Position numbers and translations under genes: made by a program
The notes under the pieces: model-generated
What the model saw: only the letters and a program-made list of their open reading frames with translations
What the model was told of the DNA's origin: nothing
Database searches by the model: none
In this document: piece by piece, positions 1 through 5,237 of the stretch
How positions within the stretch are numbered: the stretch's first letter is position 1
Layout: every line of letters begins with the position of its first letter
From: Candidatus Geoarchaeota archaeon
GTDB lineage: Archaea; Thermoproteota; Thermoprotei; Gearchaeales; WAQG01
NCBI GenBank assembly: GCA_015520395.1
Contig: WAQG01000107.1
Span: 1-8,256 of the forward strand
Direction: 5' to 3'
Length of the DNA: 8,256 bases

Positions 1-216
1 GCCGTGTGAGGCGAAGAGGACATGTTTCCTTGTCACATAGACAAAGTGCATATCCCCGCCATCCGGCCCCATGGGGCTCCAGGAGCCTACGGGGATGTAC
101 CTCTGAGAACTCACGGCGGCCCTAGAACCGCCAATAAGTATTGTTGCGCCGAGGAGAAAAACGAGGAGGAGAAGTAGCCGAGCCTTCACCTCGATCACAG
201 GCTGACGGCTAACCAT
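1..216 (-). CDS. Secreted protein, N-terminal part only (possible BNR/sortilin-like beta-propeller)
   Basis: An open frame starts at ATG 216-214 and runs off the left edge, giving 72 residues with no stop. The N-terminus reads as a Sec signal peptide: a charged start (R4, E9, K11, R13), a hydrophobic core LLLLLVFLLGATILIGG (residues 14-30) and a likely cleavage site near SRA-A (31-34). The mature part begins YIPVGSWSPMGPDGGDMHFV, then a strand-like VTRKHVLFASHG. The W-x-x-x-GPDGG pattern followed by a short strand resembles the first blade of BNR/VPS10-type propeller proteins (family knowledge); that assignment is an inference from few residues. The protein should be exported and possibly cell-surface attached. 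It is on the same strand as the SdpI-like gene but 205 bases away and probably has its own promoter. I am confident in a coding 5' end and unsure of function. Confidence 0.75.
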   Translation of the reverse strand, partial: MVSRQPVIEVKARLLLLLVFLLGATILIGGSRAAVSSQRYIPVGSWSPMGPDGGDMHFVYVTRKHVLFASHG

Positions 217-221
217 GGAAA

Positions 222-242
222 TTTAAACATTATTCATAAAAC
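222..242 (-). promoter_or_regulatory. Possible TATA region for the secreted protein
   Basis: On the minus strand this AT-rich patch reads TTTTATGAAT (242-233) and then TTTAAA (227-222) just before ATG 216. TTTTAT is centred about 24-26 bases before the start codon, as expected for a leaderless archaeal transcript; TTTAAA is too close to the ATG to serve it. The rest of the gap (243-421) holds no RNA gene or repeat array that I can see, only an 8-base direct repeat GAGCTCAT at 303-310 and 333-340. Weak evidence from spacing alone. Confidence 0.3.
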
Positions 243-421
243 GTCAAGCATCCCTAATGCCATCAAGATACTCACAAAGGAGCGTATGGTGGCGACGAAG
301 AGGAGCTCATGGCCTAAACCTCGGCAACCGGTGAGCTCATCTCGGCTGGGTAGGGGCAGGTTGACTCAAGGCTGATGGATCGGCGGCCCTGGGTCTATGG
401 GCTTCTTTAATGCAACTGGAT

Positions 422-1282
422 TCACCTGGATTCCGCGTTCCTCCACTCTGAGTACGCCCTAAAGGTTATTGTAATGGCATAGATCGTTGCGGCTATAATG
501 ATGGCAACTCCAAGGATGACGGTCATAAGGGGGTTTGCTGGGTGATAGCCGTGGAGGTTGTACCAGATTATGTCTACCACAGCATAGGAAACTAGAGTTG
601 TGACTATTGTTAGGACTATGTAAACGGCGTTTGCGATACGCCTCATCGATGGCCAGTCTAGCCATGGCCTGTGGAATAGCATCGGCATTCTCGACCCGGC
701 CAGGAAGAATCCGGCTGTAAGGCCATATATTACTAATAGTGCCAGAGTAAAGCCTAAGTAAAAGGTTTCCTTGGATTCGAACCTGTCGGGAAGCCCCGTA
801 GGGCCGAAGTGGACAGCCAGCATTTGGGGAAGCGCATGATATGATAGGGCCATATAGAGGAGTGTTAGGCCCATCACCAGTACTCCTACAAGGACTAGTA
901 TTGACGGAGGTGTTACCGATTCTATTCTCCTAGGCTCTCCATAGACCTCGGCTTCAGCTGGTTCTCTTAGGAGCTCGATCTCGGCAACTCTCTCCGAATA
1001 GATCATTAGAGAGAATGTTGCGAGGATCACCAGAAGGGCTAGGATCATGAGTGACAGTGGCGCTTGAAGCAGTAGTGAGATTACGGCAGACACAGCCCCC
1101 ACCAACGCGAAGAGGTACCCCGACACCCTGTTAACCTTCCTCCAAACAGCCTCGGATACCATCGCCTGCCCAACCCTGAATCCGAGGAACGGGTTAGGCC
1201 TTATCCTCCCGGCAAGGAAGGCTACAATTATGCCTAAAACCGATATGAGAAGGGAGATGCCTACGTCAAAGTACTCAAGCAT
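422..1282 (-). CDS. SdpI/DUF1648-like multi-span membrane protein with reversed domain order
   Basis: This is a 286-residue integral membrane protein with about seven predicted spans (near residues 7-25, 54-72, 76-95, 126-148, 173-195, 218-240, 250-275). After the first span, residues 28-55 (RPNPFLGFRVG, then VWRKVNRVSG) match the SdpI-type motif in which N-x-x-x-G-x-R is followed by W-R-K-x-x-R-x-x-G. Residues 149-171 (LPQMLAVHFGPTGLPDRFESK) match the DUF1648 motif H-F-x-x-x-G-x-P-D-x-x-x-x-K. In Bacillus SdpI, the immunity protein and receptor for a peptide toxin, DUF1648 comes first, so the order here is swapped. I chose ATG 1282, preceded by GGGGTGGGG, over the upstream TTG 1297. The ATG lies within ATGCTTGA, overlapping the stop of the PadR gene, so the two are co-transcribed and probably translationally coupled. 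Function is inferred only: membrane sensor or immunity-type protein. Confidence 0.87.
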   Translation of the reverse strand: MLEYFDVGISLLISVLGIIVAFLAGRIRPNPFLGFRVGQAMVSEAVWRKVNRVSGYLFALVGAVSAVISLLLQAPLSLMILALLVILATFSLMIYSERVAEIELLREPAEAEVYGEPRRIESVTPPSILVLVGVLVMGLTLLYMALSYHALPQMLAVHFGPTGLPDRFESKETFYLGFTLALLVIYGLTAGFFLAGSRMPMLFHRPWLDWPSMRRIANAVYIVLTIVTTLVSYAVVDIIWYNLHGYHPANPLMTVILGVAIIIAATIYAITITFRAYSEWRNAESR

Positions 1283-1772
1283 CGTCCCCACCCCCAATCA
1301 GATAGTCGAGGAGCCTGCGGAGCAGCATCACCTCCCCCATCATCATCCTATAGACAGTGCTCCCGACCTCCGTTACCTCATAGAGCTTCCTCGCCCTCCC
1401 CCTGACAACCGCCCAGTAGGATCTGACAAGCCCCTTTCCCTCAAGAACTTTAAGCATCTCATATATGGTGCCCTCACTTGGCCGCAGCCAGCCATTAGAG
1501 ATCTCCTCGATTTTAGCCCTTAGGCCATAACCGTGGATTGGCCCCTCCTCGGCCAGAACTTTGAGGGTGAGCAAGGCATACACCCCCGCCCTCAGCTCCC
1601 TCCTCAACTTCTCATAAGCTCTAAGCCCCCTTCCAGGGATATGCCGGGGCTGTCGAGCCCCATTCTTCTGCTTCCCGAAGTCCTCAGCCTCCACAACGTC
1701 ACATCCCAGACATACATCGGAGTCCGAGGTAATAAGCTTAACCATCGTCGAGCAGTTTATATGGGGTTTCAT
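1275..1772 (-). CDS. PadR-family transcriptional regulator
   Basis: Residues 57-137 form a PadR winged helix: RRELRAGVYALLTLKVLAEE, then GPIHGYGLRAKIEE, GWLRPSEGTIYEMLKVLEGKGLV, and the wing R-G-R-A-R-K-L-Y-E-V-T-E-x-G. A C-terminal helix (140-158) fits the dimerisation helix. PadR proteins are about 110 residues; this reading has 165 because of a 55-residue, non-conserved N-terminal extension with C21-L-G-C24. The start is uncertain. ATG 1772 has GAGG 8 bases upstream; ATG 1745 has no ribosome site; GTG 1694 follows a GGATGTGA site; TTG 1607 would give a standard 110-residue PadR. The TATA at 1761-1756, if used on this strand, would start transcription near 1732 and favour 1694 or 1607. It overlaps the SdpI-like gene by 8 bases and probably controls that operon; the ligand is unknown. 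Confidence 0.88.
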   Translation of the reverse strand: MKPHINCSTMVKLITSDSDVCLGCDVVEAEDFGKQKNGARQPRHIPGRGLRAYEKLRRELRAGVYALLTLKVLAEEGPIHGYGLRAKIEEISNGWLRPSEGTIYEMLKVLEGKGLVRSYWAVVRGRARKLYEVTEVGSTVYRMMMGEVMLLRRLLDYLIGGGDDA

Positions 1773-1778
1773 GGCTTA
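1738..1778. repeat. Imperfect inverted repeat centred on the TATA box between the PadR gene and panE
   Basis: The left arm TTAACCAT (1738-1745) and right arm ATGGCTTAA (1771-1779) are complementary except for one extra base. The symmetry centre, about 1758, coincides with the TATA element at 1756-1761. This is the layout expected of an operator for a dimeric repressor such as the adjacent PadR protein, but the arms are short and gapped and could be chance. Confidence 0.3.
1756..1761 (+). promoter_or_regulatory. TATA box for panE (possibly also read toward the PadR gene)
   Basis: TTTATA on the plus strand is centred 26-27 bases before ATG 1785, so panE would be transcribed as a leaderless mRNA. 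The same six bases read TATAAA on the minus strand and could direct transcription of the PadR gene from about 1732. TATA polarity depends on the flanking BRE, which is not clear on either side. Confidence 0.5.
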
Positions 1779-1784
1779 ATCCTC

Positions 1785-2759
1785 ATGGTGGGTGGTTTGA
1801 AGATAGTTGTCATTGGGGCTGGTGCCATGGGGGGCCTTTATGGGGGTCTATTGCGGGATGCTGGCGAGGATGTAGTTCTCGTCGACATTTGGAGAGAGCA
1901 TGTTGAGAGGATTAATGAGAGGGGGCTTGTGATTGAGGGGCTTGACTGGGAAAAAGACGTGAGGGTGGCTGCCACCACCAGCGTATCTGAGCTGAGCGAG
2001 CCACCGGATCTCATAATAATCTTTACCAAGAGCTACGACACCGCCAAGGCGGCTGAGTCAGCTGCAAAAATACTCGGAGACAAAACAATGGTATTAACGC
2101 TTCAAAGTGGCTTTGATAATGCAGACATAATTGCTAGGTATGTTGGGAAGAGCCGGGTGTTGGCCGGGATAACAACCTTTGCCGCAGTTCTGCTAGGTCC
2201 AGGTAGGGTGTTTTATGGCGGTGCTGGAATTACGGTTCTCGGAGAGCTGCAGGGCGGTGTTACAGAGAGGGTTGAGGAGGTGGTGAGGGTGTTTAATAAT
2301 GCTGGCCTGAATGCAAGGGCATCTGAGGATATAATGGGGTGGATATGGAGCAAGGAGATATTGAATGTGGGAATTAATCCGGTAACGGCCCTTACTGGGC
2401 TCAGAAATGGGGAGCTTCTTGAGAGACCGGAGCTGCTAGAGGTTTCGAAGATGGCCATGGCGGAGGCAGCTAAGGTTGCTGAAACGCTGGGCATAAAATT
2501 ACGATTTGGAGATCCATATAAGGAGTTCATAAAGCTACTTCGGGCAACATCCTCAAGCAAATCAAGCATGTTGCAGGACATAGAGAGGGGGAGGAGAACG
2601 GAGATAGATTCGCTTTGTGGGGCGATCGTGAGCTATGGCAAAGCCCTGGGCGTCAAGACTCCGGTCAATTTAACGTTATACAGCCTGGTTAAGGTGCTTG
2701 AACGGCTGGGTCGACCAATAACGGGAAGGCTCTCTCAATCACAACTAAAAACTGGCTAA
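1785..2759 (+). CDS. panE: 2-dehydropantoate 2-reductase (ketopantoate reductase)
   Basis: The product is a 324-residue ApbA/PanE-type enzyme, normal length for the family, that reduces ketopantoate to pantoate in coenzyme A synthesis in the cytoplasm. It opens with a Rossmann fold: KIVVIGAGAMGG (6-17) carries GxGxxG, and the second strand ends in Asp (VLVD, 31-34), suggesting NADH rather than NADPH. Other E. coli PanE active-site positions are present: K82, K190, N194 and N198 (in WSKEILNVGINPVTAL), N208, SSMLQDI (260-266) and E273 in RTEID. The usual QNG motif after the third strand region reads QSG (107-109), so the Asn equivalent to E. coli N98 is Ser, and DSLCG (275-279) has Cys where Asn is common. 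ATG 1785 is chosen from the TATA spacing; TTG 1797 (MKIVVIG) is an alternative. A longer in-frame extension to 1533 is antisense to the PadR gene and is not supported. Confidence 0.95.
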   Translation: MVGGLKIVVIGAGAMGGLYGGLLRDAGEDVVLVDIWREHVERINERGLVIEGLDWEKDVRVAATTSVSELSEPPDLIIIFTKSYDTAKAAESAAKILGDKTMVLTLQSGFDNADIIARYVGKSRVLAGITTFAAVLLGPGRVFYGGAGITVLGELQGGVTERVEEVVRVFNNAGLNARASEDIMGWIWSKEILNVGINPVTALTGLRNGELLERPELLEVSKMAMAEAAKVAETLGIKLRFGDPYKEFIKLLRATSSSKSSMLQDIERGRRTEIDSLCGAIVSYGKALGVKTPVNLTLYSLVKVLERLGRPITGRLSQSQLKTG

Positions 2760-2796
2760 TAATGAAGGACTTAGCCGCCCACCGCCTTAAATGAGG

Positions 2797-2820
2797 GATG
2801 CCCGGCAGGAATTGGGCATC
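2797..2820 (+). terminator. Hairpin after panE, possible terminator
   Basis: GATGCCC (2797-2803) and GGGCATC (2814-2820) form a perfect 7-base-pair stem with a 10-base loop, 37 bases after the panE stop. It is followed by TTT (2821-2823), which can also extend the stem through G-U and A-U pairs with 2794-2796. Archaeal termination depends mainly on U-rich tracts, and the tract here is short, so this may instead be an mRNA-stabilising hairpin or a protein-binding palindrome. Confidence 0.4.
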
Positions 2821-2862
2821 TTTGTGGCGATATTTGAGGGCCTAGGCATGTGGAATCCTTGA

Positions 2863-2868
2863 TTAAAG
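2863..2868 (+). promoter_or_regulatory. Possible TATA box for the two-span surface protein
   Basis: TTAAAG lies in an AT-rich patch (2859-2875, GATTAAAGACATATA), with its centre 22-23 bases before ATG 2888, close to leaderless spacing. ATATA at 2871-2875 is an alternative that would favour a later start codon such as TTG 2924. Support is spacing only. Confidence 0.35.
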
Positions 2869-2887
2869 ACATATACCGTGTACGCCT

Positions 2888-3694
2888 ATGAGAGTGCTGG
2901 TGGGGGCTGTGCATGGTGCGAGGTTGGGAGTTAAAGAGCTGAGCGTTGTGCTTCTCATCTCAACGCTCCTAGTAGCAGCCTCTCTTTCGGCTATTCGTGC
3001 AGGGGGTATTTATAGGCTTGCAGTCAAGCCTGGGGCTAGGGCGTCTTACATAGTTATAGAGGCACTTAACGTTAAAGTTGGGGGGATACAGCTCAATGCT
3101 GGCGATAGGATAGATTATGTGGTGACAGGGAAAACCACTCTAGATATGAGATATTATAATGGGAGCGTCGCGTTCACTATCGAAATCCCACTCTGCGATG
3201 TGAAAATCAATGGTAGGACCGTGATGAAAAACGACACGCCTCAGAAGCTGGGCCTATACATGCCCTATGGACCTGTGGGAAGGGAGTATTGGGAAGCCCA
3301 GAAAATGCTCCTTGAGGATCTTAGGAGGGGTTACGAGCAGAGTGGAAAAATGCTCCGTTACGAGATTAAATACGAGGAGGATGTTGTGAGCCTCTCGGCC
3401 ACCCTATCTGGCATTGGCAATGAGGTAGAAGAGCACATGGTCATAAATGTTGAAACAGGCCTACTGCTTAAGTTTGAGCAGACAGTCAGAAGCCCTGAAG
3501 GCGATATTATAAGGGTCTTTAAAGGCATGCTATATGAGACGCCCGAAACTCAGGAGGAACAAAACGCTGGTGGATATGGAGGCTGGCCCCCACTGCTCAT
3601 ATGGCTGATCGCTGGCGGACTCGTTGTAGCAGGGCTGGTCGTGGTGGCTGTGTTTATGAGGGGGTCTAGGTTTAGTGGTCTACGCGCGCCTTGA
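2888..3694 (+). CDS. Hypothetical surface protein with a membrane span at each end
   Basis: I do not recognise the family. The 268-residue product has an N-terminal hydrophobic segment (about 18-36, LSVVLLISTLLVAASLSAI), either a signal peptide or an anchor. A mostly beta-strand domain of about 190 residues follows (41-225), with a charged helix near 133-150 (REYWEAQKMLLEDLRRGYE). A C-terminal membrane span follows (about 234-257) and then MRGSRFSGLR, whose positive charge predicts a cytoplasmic tail. Two N-glycosylation sequons, NGS (91-93) and NDT (115-117), lie in the predicted external domain, consistent with an archaeal surface glycoprotein. Alternating strands such as RYEIKYEEDVVSLSATLSG and the later ETGLLLKFEQTVRSPEG recall lipoprotein-like beta folds, but this is only an impression. 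ATG 2888 has no ribosome site; TTG 2924 after GGTGCGAGG is possible. It stands alone between panE and the toxin-antitoxin pair. Confidence 0.8.
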   Translation: MRVLVGAVHGARLGVKELSVVLLISTLLVAASLSAIRAGGIYRLAVKPGARASYIVIEALNVKVGGIQLNAGDRIDYVVTGKTTLDMRYYNGSVAFTIEIPLCDVKINGRTVMKNDTPQKLGLYMPYGPVGREYWEAQKMLLEDLRRGYEQSGKMLRYEIKYEEDVVSLSATLSGIGNEVEEHMVINVETGLLLKFEQTVRSPEGDIIRVFKGMLYETPETQEEQNAGGYGGWPPLLIWLIAGGLVVAGLVVVAVFMRGSRFSGLRAP

Positions 3695-3701
3695 CATGTC
3701 A
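3692..3701. promoter_or_regulatory. Perfect 10-base palindrome, candidate operator of the toxin-antitoxin operon
   Basis: TGACATGTCA is identical to its reverse complement. It begins within the stop codon of the preceding gene and ends two bases before the TATA-like run at 3704-3711, where the BRE would lie. A ribbon-helix-helix dimer bound here would block TBP/TFB. RHH antitoxins commonly repress their own operon at short palindromes (family knowledge); that this antitoxin does so here is inference. Confidence 0.45.
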
Positions 3702-3703
3702 GG

Positions 3704-3711
3704 TATATATT
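3704..3711 (+). promoter_or_regulatory. TATA box of the toxin-antitoxin operon
   Basis: TATATATT is centred about 31 bases before ATG 3739, predicting a transcription start near 3733 and a leader of only a few bases. The antitoxin ATG has no ribosome site upstream (TTTCTGAG), which fits a leaderless or nearly leaderless mRNA. TTTATT at 3716-3721 is a weaker alternative. Confidence 0.5.
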
Positions 3712-3738
3712 TCCCTTTATTAGTAGTATCTTTCTGAG

Positions 3739-4020
3739 ATGCCGTACATTGTAACCACTGTGAGGCTTCCAAGGGAGATGCTTAATGAGATTGATGAGAT
3801 TGCGGATAAGCTTGGAAAGGATAGGTCAGCGGTGCTCAGGGAGGCGTTAAGGGAGGGGCTGAGGGAGCTTAAGATCAGGATGGCGCTCGACCTTTACAGG
3901 AGGGGCTTAATTTCGTTTAGCAGGGTCTCGGAGATAACCGGCTTAGGTTATTGGGAGATACTTGAGGAGGCTAAGAGGAGGGGTGTGATTCTGAGGTACT
4001 GTGAGGAGGAGTTTAGTTAG
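3739..4020 (+). CDS. UPF0175-family antitoxin with N-terminal ribbon-helix-helix
   Basis: This 93-residue protein has two parts. Residues 4-45 form a CopG-like ribbon-helix-helix: strand IVTTVRLPREML, helix NEIDEIADKLG, then KDRSAVLREALREGLRELK. Residues 49-86 match UPF0175: ALDLYRRGLISFSRVSEITG, then LGYWEILEEAKRRGVILRY, with the expected ALxLYRxGxIS and GLxxWEIL features; the acidic tail CEEEFS may contact the toxin. Its role is to neutralise the DUF3368 toxin encoded immediately downstream and probably to repress the shared promoter by binding DNA as a dimer. The stop codon at 4018-4020 directly abuts the toxin start, so translation is coupled. The palindrome at 3692-3701 is a good candidate binding site. 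Family assignment is firm; activity in this organism is inferred. Confidence 0.9.
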   Translation: MPYIVTTVRLPREMLNEIDEIADKLGKDRSAVLREALREGLRELKIRMALDLYRRGLISFSRVSEITGLGYWEILEEAKRRGVILRYCEEEFS

Positions 4021-4551
4021 GTGGGAGTGTTGAGGGTGGTTGGTAATACGGGTCCTATAGTGTGGCTTGCCTCCCTCGGCCTTCTGGAGCCCGTTATTTC
4101 TAAGAGGTATGGCAACGTTTACGTCCCCCCAGAGGTCTATAGGAGGTCTATAGCCTGTGATAAGGCAAACTCCTACTCCAGAAGCATCCGTAGGGCCCTA
4201 AAGAATAAGCTGATAATAATGAGAAGACCAAACAAGTGTTCAGTTGAGATAGTCAGGCATATAGAGCGTGAACTTGGCGTCGAGATTGGAGATGATGATA
4301 GGGAGGCTGTGGCCCTGGCAATAGATTTAAAGGCTGATATCCTAATGGTGAACGACGAGCTGGTTGCAGAGATATCCAGAATAATCCGCGTCAAGCCCAG
4401 GGGCATACTATTCATTCTTCTGGAAGCCGTGAGGGCGGGAATCATAGACGCTAAACATGCTGAGAGCCTCATCCTGAGAATGGTCAGACGAGGCTTCTCA
4501 CCGCCCCTCGAAACGCTGATATCGCTTTATAAGGTGCTGGTCTTTCAATGA
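4021..4551 (+). CDS. DUF3368 PIN-domain toxin (VapC-like ribonuclease)
   Basis: The 176-residue product has the PIN-domain pattern of the DUF3368 family: VVGNTGPIVWLASLGLLEPV (6-25), YGNVYVPPEVY (30-40), GDDDREAVALAIDLKADILM (90-109) with VND at 110-112, and the VKPRGILFILLEAVRAGII region (124-142). Likely metal-site residues are N9, E95 and D112, with D91-D93 nearby. The first position is Asn, as in the NTSPL variants of this family, where classical VapC has Asp. PIN toxins cleave RNA with Mg or Mn. The start is GTG 4021, directly after the antitoxin stop, served by GAGGAGGAG at 4003-4011 (9 bases upstream). The 3' end overlaps the convergent HTH regulator by 7 bases (4545-4551). Pairing with the UPF0175 gene makes this a standard type II toxin-antitoxin module. 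Confidence 0.9.
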   Translation: MGVLRVVGNTGPIVWLASLGLLEPVISKRYGNVYVPPEVYRRSIACDKANSYSRSIRRALKNKLIIMRRPNKCSVEIVRHIERELGVEIGDDDREAVALAIDLKADILMVNDELVAEISRIIRVKPRGILFILLEAVRAGIIDAKHAESLILRMVRRGFSPPLETLISLYKVLVFQ

Positions 4552-5237
4552 GAAGACTTCTTGACATTCTTTTCTTTGAAATATGAAGAGACGAGCTTCT
4601 TCAACCCACTTCTTAAGACCTCGGCGACGGTCGCCGGGGAGAGGCCAGTAAGCCTTGAAAGCTTCTGGAGCGTTATCTTTCTTGGGAAGTCGAAGAATCC
4701 AAGCCTCCAGGCAAGTTTCAACATCTGCTCCTGCTTTAATGTTAACTCCTCCCTAGACCTCTCCTCTCTACCGATGTTTGAGATCCTCTCGACATGGACT
4801 TCGAGGCCGTTGGCTAGCAGTCTTTTAAGCATCACCTCCAGAAGATCCATCCTTACTATCATAGTCCACCTGACATACCTGTTCTCTATGTCGTAGATAG
4901 CTGAGCCGAGGAAGCATTCAGACGTCTTTGAGAAAAGTTCGCACACGCTGCAGTGGGCCGTCCTTAAGACACCATAAATCCTTCCCTTCTTAATATCACT
5001 CTCAAATATCTCTAAATGGCTTATGTACCTTGACTTTTTAAGCCTCTCAACAACATCCTTCACATGCTTTGGATCGCATTTTACCTCGAATATCTCGCTA
5101 ACCTTATCATGGGCAATGGCCTTACAGTCAAATATCTCAACTTTAGCCGGATAATATCTAAGGAGCTCTATGACCCAACTATGAGGTGGGGGCCTTATTC
5201 GGAGCGTCACCTCCTTGAATACAGGCCTCCTCTTCAT
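4545..5237 (-). CDS. Bat-type HTH_10 transcriptional regulator with Cys cluster, last gene of the nos operon
   Basis: The 230-residue protein ends in a bat-type HTH_10 DNA-binding domain (165-217): LTLKQEQMLKLAWRLGFFDF, then PRKITLQKLSRLTGLSPATV and AEVLRSGLKKLV. The N-terminal region (1-155) shows two beta-alpha-beta-like stretches flanking AHCSVCELFSKTSECF (94-109), that is H95, C96, C99 and C108, with further Cys at 38 and 54. That cluster could bind copper, iron or zinc, or sense redox or NO; the ligand is inferred. ATG 5237 overlaps the nosY stop in ATGA, so it is translated with the transporter and presumably regulates it or its client. The gene converges on the PIN toxin with a 7-base overlap. 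HTH_10 regulators usually have a separate sensor domain N-terminal to the HTH, as here. The family is clear; the target is not shown. Confidence 0.88.
   Translation of the reverse strand: MKRRPVFKEVTLRIRPPPHSWVIELLRYYPAKVEIFDCKAIAHDKVSEIFEVKCDPKHVKDVVERLKKSRYISHLEIFESDIKKGRIYGVLRTAHCSVCELFSKTSECFLGSAIYDIENRYVRWTMIVRMDLLEVMLKRLLANGLEVHVERISNIGREERSREELTLKQEQMLKLAWRLGFFDFPRKITLQKLSRLTGLSPATVAEVLRSGLKKLVSSYFKEKNVKKSSH

Noticed and set aside
303..346. Repeated GAGCTCAT and CTCGGC words resembling a repeat array or small RNA
   Set aside because: Only two copies, short and inexact overall; no tRNA T-arm, C/D box pair or regular spacer pattern.
243..421. Short ORFs in the left intergenic gap, including a hydrophobic minus-strand frame near 236-375 ending LFVATIRSFVSILMALGM
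   Set aside because: No usable start codon with ribosome site or TATA spacing, very short, and no recognisable family; it may be decayed sequence but nothing proves it.
1230..1523. Plus-strand 97-codon ORF
   Set aside because: Fully antisense to the PadR and SdpI-like genes; His/Pro-rich composition is what the opposite strand of those codons produces.
1533..1784. In-frame upstream extension of panE of about 84 codons
   Set aside because: It is antisense to the conserved PadR domain, shows no family resemblance, and the TATA spacing and Rossmann motif place the panE start at 1785 or 1797.
2213..2581. Minus-strand 122-codon ORF under panE
   Set aside because: Serine-rich shadow of the panE reading frame with no conserved features.
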